Shown: piece by piece, positions 48,701 to 60,359 of the stretch
Layout: each line of letters opens with the position of its first letter
Numbering within the stretch: the first letter of the stretch is position 1
Source of the DNA: Campanula takesimana
Lineage: Eukaryota; Streptophyta; Magnoliopsida; Asterales; Campanulaceae
Assembly: GCA_026119855.1 (NCBI GenBank)
Contig: JAOWBW010000360.1
Span: 868,001-932,000, forward strand
DNA: 64,000 bases
Reading direction: 5' to 3'
Made by a program: the position numbers and the translations under genes
Notes under the pieces: generated by a model
What the model saw: the letters and a program-made list of their open reading frames with translations, nothing else
Databases searched by the model: none
Told to the model about the DNA's origin: nothing

Positions 48701-51700
48701 GGTTTATGGAATTTGGGAGGACAGAGAACATTTATTATACTTATGTTGGTTAGAAAACTTCCAGGATATGTGTCTCCTACAAATAAGCTCTATGCAACGA
48801 GAGGCCATCAATCTAGTTGGTTGCCATTGCTTCATGATTACACATTTGAACATTCGTTTTTTTTTTTTTTTTTTTTTTCTGGGTTGTTTTTTCCCTTGTT
48901 TGTCATCTAAATGTTTTCTTAGACTACACATTGTTTTTCATTTGATCTATTGGGTTACTTCTTTGGGTATCTAAATTATTCTTTAGCAGATAAATTGATG
49001 ATATTTTCTGTATGCATTCGATAACAGTGTTCATTTGTGGAGCATCGGACTTACAAAGTTGTCTATAGGCGTTATGCATCATTGTTCTTTTTGGTTGGAG
49101 TTGACAATGAAGAAGTAAGTTGTCTCTGTTCAGTCCTTTTCTTTTTGTTAAGATTGTCTTTGCAATAGAAATATTGGACATGACATAAACCAGGTCTACC
49201 AAGTAGTCCTAAAAGTTGCCTCTTCTAAAGCGCTATGAGCTTGTGCTATGTCAAGATGATGTTTGTGCAAACCATGGTTCGAGTTGGTGGTCTCATTTCC
49301 ACCATTTTCTGTTTACAATGCATGTAATGAAGCTTCTTATGAATCTTTAGTAGATCTGCTCATGCATTTATGTTAGTTTTAGAGGGATTATGTTCCCTAT
49401 TTCCAGTTTAGTGAGTGAAAAATGTCAGCTTTGTTATTCAATCATTGATCTTCGTAATACGTAGCAATATAGAGGAGCTTTCCAGGGTTTGATGTTTCAT
49501 GTAACCTTTAGGGCCTGCTCCCGAGTTTTAAAAACGTGGAAAAGAAAGGAAAAGGGAGGAAGTCTAAAATATTTTCCTTCCTAAGCTTGCTCCCGAGTTT
49601 TTTTAAGGGAGGAAGTGGACGGAAAGGAAAGGAAAATATTGTGGATTTTCCCTCCTATACAATCCTCCCAAAACCAAGAGGAAACGGAAGGAAAGAAAAT
49701 CAATAGTTGTAAAAAATTTCAAAAACCCAAATTTACCCCTCGCTCTCAATCCCCTCATATCCACGCACACAAAACCCTACTCTCGTCTCCGTCTCATCTC
49801 CTGCGCAAACACTCGCCATAGCTGCCGTTCTCAACTGGAAATCGAAGCCAAACACAATTCATTGTCATCTCATGGAAGAGGTATGTACTCATGGCAATAC
49901 CAAAACTGAAATCAAACTTGATTTTGGATTAATGTCTTTGGCTTCGACTTGTCTTCGGTAAAGATTTTGTGGATTAAGTTGTTTGATTGTTGTGAAATTT
50001 TTGAGATTTTGATTATTATTTTTGGATTTTACTTGTTTTTTTAGATATATGGTTTTGCTTGGTCATGGTAGTCTAAATTGAGCTTTTCTTTGAACTTTGA
50101 ACTTTTCTTGAGTATTACCCACTCCGTCCCAAAATAATTTTTTTTTTTTTTTATTGTTATAACCAATGAAAGCAATTGTTTTAAGTTGATTAAATCAACT
50201 TATAATTATTACTCGAAGTTCACTTGTAATAAAAATACAAAAGTGAAAAAAAGTGAAAAGATTATTTTGGGACGGAGTGAGTACATAACAGCCATATCTA
50301 GATAACCAATTTGAGTAAAGAAATGTTACTGCTTGTAGCTTGCCGATATTCCATAATATGGCAGCCAACCCTTTCCGAGCTCTGTTTTATATTGTGTTCA
50401 TGTTTACTGTTCTCAAAAATTTGAATCGAGCTATTTGGTTCCTTTGGTAGAAAAGTTGGGCATTGTTTTTTTATCCCTCCTGTCTCAAAAACATTGTTCA
50501 ATTTAACAAGTGTTTGATCTAAAGATAAATGGTTTTATATAAATGATGGTAGAAACGTAATTTGCTTTTTATTTCCTCTCATTCCATCCCAAAACTCTGG
50601 AGCAAGAAAGTTTAAAAAAAAAATACCTTCATATGACTGCTCCCGAGTTCTTCAACGAAGGAAATGTGAAGAAAAGAAAGGAAATTTTTCCCCTTTTTAA
50701 ATCCTCCCAAAAGTGGGAGGAATTGGGAGGAAAGAAGTCTAAAACAAATGTAATTTTCTTTAGTTTCCTCTCATTTCATCCCAAACTCAAGAGCATGAGA
50801 AGGAAAAGTTGGGTGTTTCCTTTCCTTTCTTTCCTAACTCGGGAGCTCGACAAGAAGAAATTAAATTCCCTCCCCTCCTTTTTTTTCTCTCCTTTAAAAG
50901 TTCTTGAGCGGACCTTTAGCCGACACCTGAAAATGTGAAGGTACATCGGTGTATGTAAATATCTGAAGAGTGAAGAGAGGCCTACATAACAATGTATTGT
51001 ATGGAATGACCATAATCATCTCCACCATCTCGAAAAGAGACTTATTTGTTAGTCAAACTTTGTAAGCACTTCTTTATATCTCCTGAATTGTCCTCTTATT
51101 TGACGTCTCTGTGTTGCCCACTTAAAACATTTCCTTCAGAATACCAATTTTTTTAGTGCCTTTCATTTAAGTATCTTGGGCAAGATTATTTAAATAGATA
51201 CTATATCTTTGGAAGTATGACTCTTCTGGGACAAACAAGAAGGAAAGGACGACTGTTTTTTTTCTTAGGATGGAGATCGTGTTGTAAGAGCAATCTCGTG
51301 ATGCATAGAGATCTTTTACCCTGCTCTGTTTTAGATGAAACACATAATAGTTGAATTTTCCTAAAATAATTTTTATTTTCACCCTTTTGGATTTTATCAT
51401 GAGTGTAACATTTTGATCTGATCAATGTTCCCCTCTCCTTTTTTGCAGAATGAGCTTGCCATTTTGGAGTTCATACATCTACTAGTTGAAACTATGGACC
51501 GGCATTTTGGCAATGTGGTAAATCTCAAGTCAAACTTTTAACCTCTCATTTAATCCCCAACTCACTGAAGTGTGATTCTCTTGATTTTACTCATTCCTGA
51601 TATGGTCAACTCTGCAGTGCGAGCTGGACATAATGTTCCATTTGGAGAAAGCTCACTTCATGCTGGAGGAAATGGTGATGAATGGATGTATTGTTGAAAC

Positions 51701-51752
51701 AAGCAAGGCCAACATACTGGCACCTATACAACTCATGGACAAAGCATCCTAA
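45714..51752 (+). CDS. AP4S: AP-4 adaptor complex subunit sigma (AP4S), four exons
   Basis: Small subunit of the AP-4 adaptor, which with epsilon, beta-4 and mu-4 chains sorts cargo at the trans-Golgi network toward vacuoles in plants. Exons are 45714-45854, 49028-49114, 51449-51517 and 51618-51752 (TAA at 51750-51752). All introns are GT-AG and phase 0, and together they encode 143 residues, the usual length of the family. The protein starts MGIRFVLMVNKQGQTRLAQYY, typical of sigma-4 rather than sigma-1, -2 or -3. It continues with CSFVEHRTYK, RYASLFFLVGVDN, ELAILEFIHLLVE and the sigma-4 C terminus EEMVMNGCIVETSKANILAP. It is intact, with no stops. Introns of 3.2, 2.3 and 0.1 kb hold MITEs and other repeats. 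The identification is firm; expression is unknown. Confidence 0.96.
45882..46096. mobile_element. Stowaway-like MITE in AP4S intron 1
   Basis: 215 bp with imperfect terminal inverted repeats (CTCCTTCTGTCCTTAAATGA / matching CTCATTTAGGGACAGAG) and TA duplications on both sides. Confidence 0.8.
46561..47770. mobile_element. Unclassified GC/purine-rich insertion in AP4S intron 1, SINE-like tail
   Basis: Base use changes sharply at about 46561 from AT-rich intron to purine- and GC-rich sequence with about nine scattered CGGACTG / CAGACTG words (46642-47080). At 47547-47552 is a G-box CACGTG, and at 47578-47585 a TATA box TATAAAAA, arranged like an LTR U3 region. From about 47700 it ends in GACCCCAAATCATTTCGGAA and TTGTTGTTAC, like the 3' end of Au-type plant SINEs. 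No coding sequence is supported. It could be a composite of an LTR-like piece and a SINE tail. Confidence 0.5.
47833..48300. mobile_element. Stowaway-like MITE with nested inverted repeat
   Basis: 468 bp, terminal inverted repeats CTCCCTCCGTCCCACTTCAC / its complement, TA at both ends (47831-47832, 48301-48302). The 22-bp end sequence is repeated directly after ~40 bp. Inside, a 40-bp inverted repeat (47938-47977 and 48061-48100) encloses telomere-type TTTAGGG units at 47999-48042. It lies in AP4S intron 1. Confidence 0.9.
48301..49027 (+). other. Remainder of AP4S intron 1
   Basis: AT-rich intron sequence with a ~20-base T run at 48859-48879. I see no gene or complete repeat in it. The acceptor AG is at 49026-49027. 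Confidence 0.7.
49511..50912. mobile_element. Candidate hAT-like non-autonomous element in AP4S intron 2
   Basis: The left end reads GGCCTGCTCCCGAGTTTT and the right end is an imperfect inverted match (AAAAGTTCTTGAGCGG). ACCTTTAG occurs directly outside both ends, which would be an 8-bp target duplication as in hAT elements. The CTCCCGAGTT word recurs inside in both orientations (about 49580, 50640, 50850), so several copies may be nested. The boundaries are tentative. Purine-rich GGAAAGGAAA stretches dominate. Confidence 0.4.
50118..50281. mobile_element. Short Stowaway-like MITE in AP4S intron 2
   Basis: 164 bp with inverted ends (CACTCCGTCCCAAAATAAT and complement) and flanking TA. It contains a run of T near 50139-50153. 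Confidence 0.85.
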
Positions 51753-52045
51753 TTACTTTCCATCCTACCAGCTATCTAGGACTCGCGAAGTGCAAACAAG
51801 TCAGATAAATACTTTTTGTTGTAATGAACTCGCGAGCCTTGTTTCAATTTTCTTTTTTGATGAACCTCCAAAAATGTAAATTTTATACCTGTATAATACA
51901 CAATCGTATTTTTTGTACTTGAGATCATACATTTTTCATTTATTGAGGGAAGGACAAGCATATCAGTTCATAAAAATGGAGTGGAATGCCCAATTTTGAT
52001 TGATATGTACAAAAGAATGTTTTGCCATTCAAAGACAAGGGCTTA
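51753..52045. other. Convergent intergenic region AP4S / GGT
   Basis: 293 bp between the two stop codons, holding both 3' UTRs. It is AT-rich. No other feature is seen, and polyadenylation signals cannot be assigned safely. Confidence 0.7.
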
Positions 52046-54987
52046 TTAGACACATGCAGGCCTTCCATCTTTCCTAGGGTCACTTACAGCAGTCAATAGC
52101 CCTTGAAAAACTTGATCTTTAGGGACGACTCCATTTTTTGTACCCATTTCTGCCGTTTTTTCAAGTGTTTGAACAACAAACTGACAGACTGCGCCTCCAG
52201 CTCGAGCCTGCAACGCATGACCTCTCTCTTTTAAGAAGTTCTTTCTATCATCTGAAAGTTCGATATGGTCACCATCAAGGACTGTCCAGTTCTCGTAAAG
52301 GACCACATTCGGTATCAGCTGCAAAAATTACAACGCAAACCAATGAATATAGAGAGCCAAAGTATCATCCATTGTACTTCTAAGGGTTTTTCACTTTTAT
52401 CATTTTACTTTTTTTTCCCCTATTAAAAATACCACTGTAGTTTTGAAAATAACTCATTTTGAACCCAAATTGAGACACGGGCTTGGGGTCAGAATGGCAC
52501 CAAATTACCATAGCATTTTTGAAAGAAAAAAGCATAATGTCAAACGTGAAATATCCTTGAAGAATGTACAGTAGATGAAAACGGAGTTTGTCCAAGACAG
52601 TAAGTTCTCAATCAGCAAAGACTTTACAATCGAGCCCTTACCTTGTGGTAGACTCTTGGAGCCTCCACAGCAGCTAAAGGGTTCATTCCAAGGATGAAAT
52701 GGTTGATGAAAACTTGTACCACTGCTGGTATTATGTACAAGCCACCACTACCCCCAATAACCCCTGCTAATTGACCATCCTGTTGATGATTACAAACATA
52801 TAACTGTTTAGCTGCAGGATGAGTGTTCGGATTAAGAGTAGCGTTTAAGCAGTTTTATACCTTGACAATGATAATTGGAGCCATGGAGGACAAAGGTCTC
52901 TTATTTGGTTTGATGAAATTACTCGGGGACGGAGGGAGTCTGTCAGGTTTTACTTCTGTTGGTGTAGAGAAGTCGTCCATCTCGTTATTCAACACAATGC
53001 CGGTCAAAGGAGAGAGAACTCCCCCTCCGAAACCTGAATTCACGGTGGTTGTCATCGAGACAGCGTTTCTCTCCCCATCCACAATGCAGAAGTGGCTCGT
53101 TCCATGGTCATGAAGTTGACTCCACCTGACAATCAAAAACCTAAAGCGTCAGAATCATTTCACAATGAATTCACTATATGTATGTATGTATGTATGTATA
53201 TATTTTAAGAAAAACCTGTGCATATAATATTCAGGAGGGAAGGTGGTGTTATCGACTATCCGTTCCCGAACCATCTTTGCAAAAGTAGGGGAAACCATGT
53301 CAGACACTGTCTCGCTTATATTTACAAAGTCGGGGTCGCCCAAGTTCATTCGAAGAGCAAACATATGCTTCAATGCTTCGATTAATCGATGTAACCCAAA
53401 TGCTCCTTTTGCAGCATTCGGACTTTCATAACTATCTAAGATGTTGAGGACCTGTTGCAGAGGTATGAATCAAATCTCTATAATCAAAGTTCTAAAGAAG
53501 GTAAAAAAAGGAGAAAAAAATAATAATACCAGTGCTAGCCCAAGTGTTCCGCTTGATGGAGGCGGCATCCCTAAAATAGTATACCCCATTGAGTTCACAG
53601 CAAGTGCATCCGTAACATCCACTTTGTAGTTCCTTAGATCTTCCATAGTCAAAATTCCACCAGCTTTTTGCACATCCTTAATCAAATTTCCCCCCACCGT
53701 CCCATTATAAAAAGCTTCTATCCCTTGTTCTGCTACTGTTTCTAAGCTCTTACCGAGTTCCACATTGTAGCACATATCACCGGCTCCTAACAGTTTCCCT
53801 TTCGGAGCGTATACGTTCCGCAAGCCAGGGTCATTCATGATCTTTTCTGCACAACCATGTATGGCTAAAGCAAGATAAGGAGCAACCACAAACCCTTTCT
53901 TGGCAAGTTTGATGGTGGGCTGAAATAATGTCTTCCATGGCAATCGCCCGTATCGTGACCAAGCTTCATGAAGCCCGGCTAGCTCTCCAGGAACACCCAT
54001 TGCTAATGCTCCATCATGTTTGGCACGGGGATTATTTTCATACATACTCTGTTTGATGATTAAAATAAACTGTTAATTACTCACTCCGATCCAGAAAAAT
54101 AGTCCCATTTGACTTTTGATGATCAACGCAAGTTTAACTTTAACCAAACATTAATGTCAATTCTAATCTTCCCAATGAAATTCTAAAACTGTTGTTGATA
54201 ACTCACTTAATGTTTGGTCAAAGTTAAATTGTGTTGACATCAAAAGTCAAATGTGACTATCTTTACAACAAGCAGGGAGTACATTTCAGCAAAGTCCCGA
54301 ACTTAGTCAAAAATAGGATTATGAACCTGTGAGGAAGCTAAAGGAGCGGTTTCGCGCATGTCAAACGCTTGGGTATGCGATGTAGCTGAAGATCGAACGA
54401 TCATGAAAGCTCCACCTCCAATACCACTACCGGCCGGATTTACTACACCAGAGCACAAAGTAGTGGCCACGGCAGCATCAACTGCGTGTCCACCTTGTCT
54501 AAGGATTGATACTCCGATCTCTGAGCAACGAGCATCATCAGCAGCAACAACTGCTTCCCCTGACACAACAACATCCGCATTCTGTTCTAGCTTCCCCTTA
54601 TCGTGTACCACCAATACCCTAAAACCTATGTTGCCTTCTAATGTATGGCAAATAACTGAAATGAAAAGGATCAAGTGTTTAGACTAAATTGTAGTCTGCA
54701 CATGAATGCCATTCAAGCGTAAAAAATGGTGGCGACCTCTAGTTTTATCATCTTCCTAATCAATTTGACAGATTTTTTTAAAAGTTAAAAATGTTCAATC
54801 CAGGATATATCTCATACCATAATTTTATCAGACATAAACTATACAACACCAAATTTATTACAGGAATGATTTACTATAACCTAATTGCGAGGCGAATCAG
54901 GTTGAAATTGAAGCAACCAAATAAAATTAACATATCATGATATTTGAATTGTTCATCATCATCATCTTAGAAGAATTGGAAAATGAA

Positions 54988-55029
<42 letters not shown>

Positions 55030-55187
55030 TTACTAGCTATGGCGAAGATGAAAAAGAGGATGAACCAAATTATGGTTCGGTTCATCCATGTTCCCTTGTT
55101 GCAGTGATCTCCACCACTCCCTAGTAATGGAGCTTCACAACTACTTCCTGCCATTGCACACACAGTTGGGGGTTTCCAGTTTCTCAT
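52046..55187 (-). CDS. GGT: Gamma-glutamyltranspeptidase / glutathione hydrolase (GGT3/GGT4-type), seven exons
   Basis: It removes the gamma-glutamyl group of glutathione and its conjugates; the plant homologue with this build acts at the vacuole. Exons (minus strand) are 55187-55034, 54655-54327, 54048-53530, 53451-53216, 53125-52861, 52779-52642 and 52318-52046. All junctions are GT-AG and in frame, giving 637 aa, the length of the Arabidopsis vacuolar enzyme. A second in-frame ATG at 55154 has a better context and could be used instead. Residues 38-51 (TIIWFILFFIFAIA) form a signal anchor. Then come SGIGGGAFM, GVPGELAGLHEAW and MPPPSSGTLG. The autocatalytic nucleophile is Thr-422 in GTSHF (codon 53100-53098), with PSSMAP-like PLSSMAP and GGSGG for substrate binding. 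No lesion is visible. Confidence 0.95.
54080..54279. mobile_element. Stowaway-like MITE in GGT intron 2
   Basis: 200 bp with long, imperfect inverted ends (AGTCCCATTTGACTTTTGAT and complement near the right end) and TA on both sides. Confidence 0.75.
54991..55026. repeat. (GA)n microsatellite in GGT intron 1
   Basis: About 17 GA units start a few bases inside the intron after the splice donor of exon 1. On the transcribed strand this is a CT tract. Confidence 0.95.
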
Positions 55188-56152
55188 TTCAATCTGGTAG
55201 TTGAGATGACTTTTTCGATTTTAAATGGTTTAACAGCAATTGATTCCGTTCCTTCAAAAAAAAAAAACAAAAAAAAAAACAAAAAACAAACAACAATTGA
55301 TTCCGTCGTTAATTTTGTTGAAGGGGGTTAGTTATTCGCCCCATGAAACTTATGAATACACCCGTAACTATGCTTTACAGTGTTATATCATTTAAATTTT
55401 CAAGTTACTTATTACGAAACATCTTTGTTTAATAGCAATTGGTCCAACTCATCTAATCCTAACTACAATTTTTAATTTCTCTTTCTCTCTTATTTTACAC
55501 TTTCAGTCCCTGTTTTTTCTCCCTTATTTCAGCAACTACACCCCTTCCCCATTATGTTACAACACCACGTTTTTTATTCTACACACAACACAACATCTCT
55601 CAATTAAACGATTTTGTGACTCCGAAAACCCTAGTTCCTGTCAACAAAAAATATTTTAGCAGCCTTCTTTCTTAATAATGGACTTGAAGAAAACTGCAAT
55701 GCCAAAAAAGTGAAACATTCTTCAGCTTTATACTCACAACAAGTAAAGTTATTTATCTTTTTATTCAAATATCATTATACTTGCCATGATCATATATTTA
55801 TTGACAGAGATGTAAATATTTATCTTATGATATTTTTTTTTAGTTTAGACTTTAGATGCAAATTATCAAGTTTTAAATTTGATGTTTAGTTTTGACACGA
55901 GTGGAGTAATGTTTAAGTACATTTAGTTTGGATTTCAAACTAGGAATAGTTCATATTTGTCTGATTTATTTTCTCTGCGAGTGAGGCAGTACAAATATAT
56001 GGTGCTGCAATCTCCATGGCCACTTGGATAGTAATGGCAGTGCCTAGTTACACAAAAGTTCACCCAGATGTGTATGGCATTCACATTCTAAGTCACATGT
56101 TCATATCTTTAAACATCCGTTTAAAAATACTCCTTCCGTACCAAAATGATCT
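55188..56152. other. 5' flank of GGT and intergenic DNA
   Basis: AT-rich, with an A-rich low-complexity tract at 55256-55290. It presumably contains the GGT promoter, but no TATA box can be assigned with confidence. At 56130-56150 a CTCCTTCCGTACCAAAATGA sequence resembles one MITE end without a partner. Confidence 0.55.
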
Positions 56153-56461
56153 TTAAACAAGAATTAATCCGCTAGGTAAAATGACTTCATAGGTTTCTAC
56201 GGCTAATGCAGCAACTCTTGCTCCATTCCCCACGCGTAGGTCTACTTCGACATCTTTGAGTAGCCTCCTATTCTTTAGTGCCTGCACATTTAAACAAATG
56301 TGAGATCCACATCTGGTTTCTAATACCAAGGAACTAGAAGTAGAAAGGAGAATATCTATAACATAGATACCTGAAGTAGAAGCAGTCCCACTGCCCTTCT
56401 TCTTCTTCTTCTTCTTCTTCTTCTTCTTCTTCTTCTTCTTCTTTCCATGTAAGACTTGCAA
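56153..56461 (-). pseudogene. Copia protease region with Lys-repeat expansion
   Basis: The sequence after the zinc knuckle opens with a run of ~15 Lys codons from (TTC)n at 56398-56441. It then reads a copia protease-type stretch (GIYVIDILLS, ETRCGSHICLNVQALKNRR, VDLRVGNGARVAALAVETYE). In intact relatives the active site is DTGCGSHI; here it reads ETRCGSHI, so the catalytic Asp and the Gly are changed. It ends at the truncation point. Confidence 0.75.
56398..56441. repeat. (TTC)n microsatellite
   Basis: About 15 TTC units within the gag-protease reading frame of element A', coding poly-Lys or poly-Glu depending on frame. Confidence 0.95.
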
Positions 56462-56469
56462 TAACGTTT

Positions 56470-57240
56470 ACAATGACCAATCTCATTGCAATGGAAACAT
56501 ATTGCATCCTTTTGGGAGTTTGGTTTAGCCACCACAAGATTGGCAACATTTGCCTTGCTTATTTGCCTTACCCTTACCTTTGGCCTTAGAGCCCTTTCCT
56601 TCTTTTGAAACCACGAGCACAGGAGAGGCTTCCTTAATGATTTTCTTTTCTGCTGTCTTTAGCATCCTATGCAACTCAGACAGAGACTTATCCATACGAT
56701 GCATATTATAGTTCATGACGAACTGATTATAGCTTTTAGGTAATGAATTCAAAATAAAATCAGTAGCCAACTCAACAGAGATGGGATGCCCAAGTCTCTC
56801 CAGATGCTCAAAATGGGCCTTCATCTTCAAAACACGAGGACCCACCGCCTGTCCTTCACTCATCTTACATGAGATCAGGTCAGCTATGGTATCGAACCTT
56901 TCCTGCCTTGCTTGCTCTTGAAACATATCTTTCAACTGAGCGCCTATATCATAGGCTTCCAGGTGTTCAAGAGTCTTCTGAAGCTCAGAACACATGGCAG
57001 CAAGCATGAGACAAATGACCTCACGAGAATCATTTGCATGTTTCTTGTAAGCATCCTTCTATGCCCTAGGGGCATTGGCAGCAGGTTCCTCTTCAGGAAC
57101 GGGTTCATCAAGAATGTACAGCTTATCTTCATGCTTTAGAACAATTCTAAGGCATCAGATCCAATCCATGAAGTTAGTACCATTCTCTTGAAGCTTTTCC
57201 TTCTCAAAGATAGATCGCAATGATAAGTTGGGAGTGTTTT
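56470..57240 (-). pseudogene. Copia gag of element A'
   Basis: A 160-codon open part (57007-56525) matches UBN2-type Gag: FDTIADLISCKMSEGQAV, MKAHFEHLERLGHPIS, FILNSLPKSYNQFV and MHRMDKSLSELHRML, ending in a basic KGKGKANKQGK tail. A zinc knuckle (CFHCNEIGHCKRYC) follows in another frame at about 56480-56520, so a frameshift lies between. The N terminus is at about 57240 and is broken by stops near 57010-57060. Confidence 0.85.
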
Positions 57241-58477
57241 GAGTCATTATCTACATTTTATGTAAACATATATTAATATGTATTAGTACCAATTTTCATA
57301 AAGAGATTTAATAAATGTATTTCAAAAATACTCCCACCGAATTATATAACCTTCAAATACATTAAACGTATAATATAATTTTCATGGGCTAAGATCAAAC
57401 TTTAATTTAATTTTAAGTCCGCTTTGGCGATACTGCTCAAAATTAAATTAATTAGGTAGATAACTTTTATCAATCATATCATATATGACTCTTAGATCTT
57501 TTATGAGATTCTTTAGACATCATATGTCACAAGCATGTTTTAATCTCATCTCGTGCCTTAAGCCCAAAACCCTTTTAATAGCTTAATTAAGTCAAACCAT
57601 GATAGACTCATAGGAACCACTCTTTCACTCATTTTTTTCATACAAGGATATAATCAATGCACCTACGCTTTAGCGTAACCCACACAAAACTACCCGTGTA
57701 ATCCCAAGTGTCTATCATGGGTTGGCACGTGACTTAAAATTTTAACAAGAATGTTAAACATATATAACATGGTAACATGTTTATACGCACATATATAAAA
57801 ACATAAAGCATCGGTTAATTATTTAATTAATCCCATTAATTAAATTATGATTTCATGTGATTGATTTATGGGGATAAATTCTTTAACAAGTAATTGAGAG
57901 CACGATTGTACGGTCGAAACTAAGCCAAAAGGCATCCGCAATCCCGTACCAAATTTAGAAACTAGAAGAAACAACTATGTAAGGTCGAACCTAAGCCAAA
58001 AGGCATCCACAATCCCTTACATAAAGTAACTCGATTCTAAATTCTTTTGTCTCATCAATTTATGACTTTGTCCTTGAGATTTATTTTCAGGAAACACAGT
58101 TTCTAAAACCAGCCATCTGACAAACAAATTCAATCCAAAGTAATTTTGAAATTGACATTTAATTTTAGGAAACACGGTTTCCAAAACCAGCCATCTGACA
58201 ATTAAATTCAACTCAAAATATTTACCATTGTGTTTCAATTTTAAAACCCTAAACTTTTGATGATCACAAGGAACATAATAATCAAATTATTATTGCAATC
58301 TTAGATCCTACATAACGTATTTAAACGGTGCTATTTTATGATCTTCATATATCTCATATACATGCATAAAATACAAATCACATAAACATCATGAATCTAA
58401 ATTCAAATAGCATGCTAACACATATAATCCAATTATATTATCAACATGTTATTATTAAAATAATCATGATGAACGGG
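57241..58477 (-). other. Leader of copia element A'
   Basis: Non-coding, AT-rich. 57350-57490 is a diverged single copy of the unit duplicated in element A (one degraded hairpin, GTCCGCTTTGGCGA). Two ~70-bp direct repeats (GGAAACACNGTTTC(T/C)AAAACC) lie at about 58091-58135 and 58167-58212. Confidence 0.65.
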
Positions 58478-58490
58478 ACTCTGATACCAC

Positions 58491-59916
58491 TGTTGGGTTT
58501 TGCACAATCATGCGCAGCGGAATAAACCCAAAAGCCTAGATCCATTCAAGATGATTAAATTAATACGGAGTTGAATTTAAAATACTAACCGTGATGGAGC
58601 TTTAAATTTTTCGGATCTTGAAAACTTCGTTTTTCAAGATTTGATATTCTTCAAGCTTTTCGTCAAGTCTTAATTGGAGGGACACGAATTAGAAGATGAT
58701 TAATCAATCACCCTCTATGGATATCCACACGTGAACGAATATCAAGAACTCCTTCTTGATCTGGACTGCTAGATCCAAAATAGGCTATATGAATTTAGGG
58801 TTCTTGAACTTTGATTCTCAATCTTGATCAAGAAAATTGTTTATCCAAACAACTAGGTTTCATATGTTTAATGGCTGGTGAAAAAATGCTTATATAGCTC
58901 CTAGTCCTTAACCCTTAAGGACCTAGGAAACCAAAATTCCGTCACCCAATTAAACCTGCAAAATTCGGCCCAGACACCTTTGGCACGGTCATACCCTAAA
59001 ACTGGCACGTTTATGCCAATAGGTGCACACGAGCACTCCCCGGCTAATTATTATTGGCACGTTCGTGCTTTATAACTGGCACGCCCGTGCTCATTATCTG
59101 GCACGGTCGTGCCAGACCAGAAATCTGTCTTTTTGCCTTTTTAACAATTCGTTCCATTGTGTGTGACCCCATAGGATTATATCAAGTGGCAATGAGTCGA
59201 AACACATTTTGTCCTCATAAATGATACAACTTTATCAAAGTTCGCTTATCCTTTATAGAACATATCACAATCCTTTTGTCCACGATGTCATTGAGCTTAA
59301 GCCATGGTCAATGGACAACTTACAATGCTCAATACTTTTCTCGATTCCAAATAGTTTGATAATACAAATGACATTGATCATATCAATTCATTTGAGCACG
59401 ACCATGCATTTCATCAACACTATTCATCGAGGGGACCAAGCCTGACATCTCTCACAAGGAGGGACAAATTCCATCTTAACTTATTACACTTCCCTACATA
59501 GCTTCGATCATGCCAATCATATCCTTTATAATCACTTGGTTAAGAGTGACGTTTGAATATGTCAAACATGATCTCCATTATGTGGAAGATCGTAATAATA
59601 TCAGGTCTAAGGATTCAAATGATATAACTATTAGAGGTTTAATTATGACATTTTGACCATGACATAAACCTCATAGTTGGGTCATGTCCAGTATGTGTTC
59701 CTCAACACATACCCATAAGTTTAACTTGTATCCCATACACATGATCATCAAATTAAACTTATACTAGTTCTTCATAAGTACTAGGGACGGAGATTATTAT
59801 AATAAAACATGTAACAACAAATAATAATCCAAACATCTCTTTATATAAATGAAAAGTGATAACAAACATTGTCAAACAACGTGCCAAATAACATGCCTAT
59901 GGCATATACACCAACA
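58491..59916 (-). repeat. 5' LTR of copia element A'
   Basis: 1426 bp, TGTTGGGTTTTG...CACCAACA (+ view). TATA box (TATATAAG on minus, about 58889-58896). Motif island GGCACGGTCGTGCC and degenerate copies at 58978-59116. Confidence 0.88.
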
Positions 59917-60359
59917 GATTGATATGAACAAATGACATTAAACACATCAATTCATTTGGGTATGGTCATACACTATCATCAATCTCACTCATCGAGTGGC
60001 CAAGCAGATATCTCTCTTGAGAGAGGGACAAATCTCATCTTGACTTATCATTCTTCCCTACAAGAATCCGATTATGCCAATCGTAGCCTTTATAACCACC
60101 CGGTTAAGGGTAGCATTTGAGTACGTCAAACATAATGTTCATCATGTGGAAGACCATGATAATCTCAGGTCTAAGGATTCAAATGGTATGACTATTATGA
60201 GATTTAATTATAACATTTGACCATGACATAAATCTCATAACGGGTCTATCCAGTACCTTGCTTTCCAATAAGTACCCACAAGTTTAATCCGCATCCTATG
60301 CACCATAATCATCATATGATTATCCATTAAACTCATGCTAGATCTTCAAAAGTGCTACG
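59917..60359 (-). repeat. Fragment of a related copia LTR
   Basis: About 440 bp aligns with the U3 part of the A' LTR (for instance the GGTTAAGGGTAGCATTTGA stretch) in the same orientation, but is a distinct subfamily. It is cut on the left by A' and on the right by the gypsy LTR at 60360. Confidence 0.75.

Larger units (their letters stand above)
56153..59916 (-). mobile_element. Truncated copia element A' (5' LTR, leader, gag, protease start)
   Basis: The LTR at 58491-59916 is followed on the minus strand by the primer site TGGTATCAGAGT (58478-58489), a ~1.2-kb leader resembling that of element A, gag (57240-56470) and the start of protease down to 56153. The rest of pol and the 3' LTR are missing. 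The right flank is GATTG (59917-59921). It lies in an older LTR fragment. Confidence 0.85.

Noticed and set aside
48698..48974. Small plus-strand frames in AP4S intron 1 with Phe runs
   Set aside because: Generated by a T-tract; intronic and without homology.
52855..53113. Plus-strand open frames over the GGT exons
   Set aside because: Antisense shadows of conserved GGT coding exons.
56334..56549. Poly-Glu protein in the alternate frame at the TTC microsatellite
   Set aside because: It arises from the microsatellite in a frame out of register with the protease; no other support.
58017..58238. Short minus-strand frame with internal repeat in the A' leader
   Set aside because: Two direct DNA repeats in a non-coding leader explain the repeated peptide.
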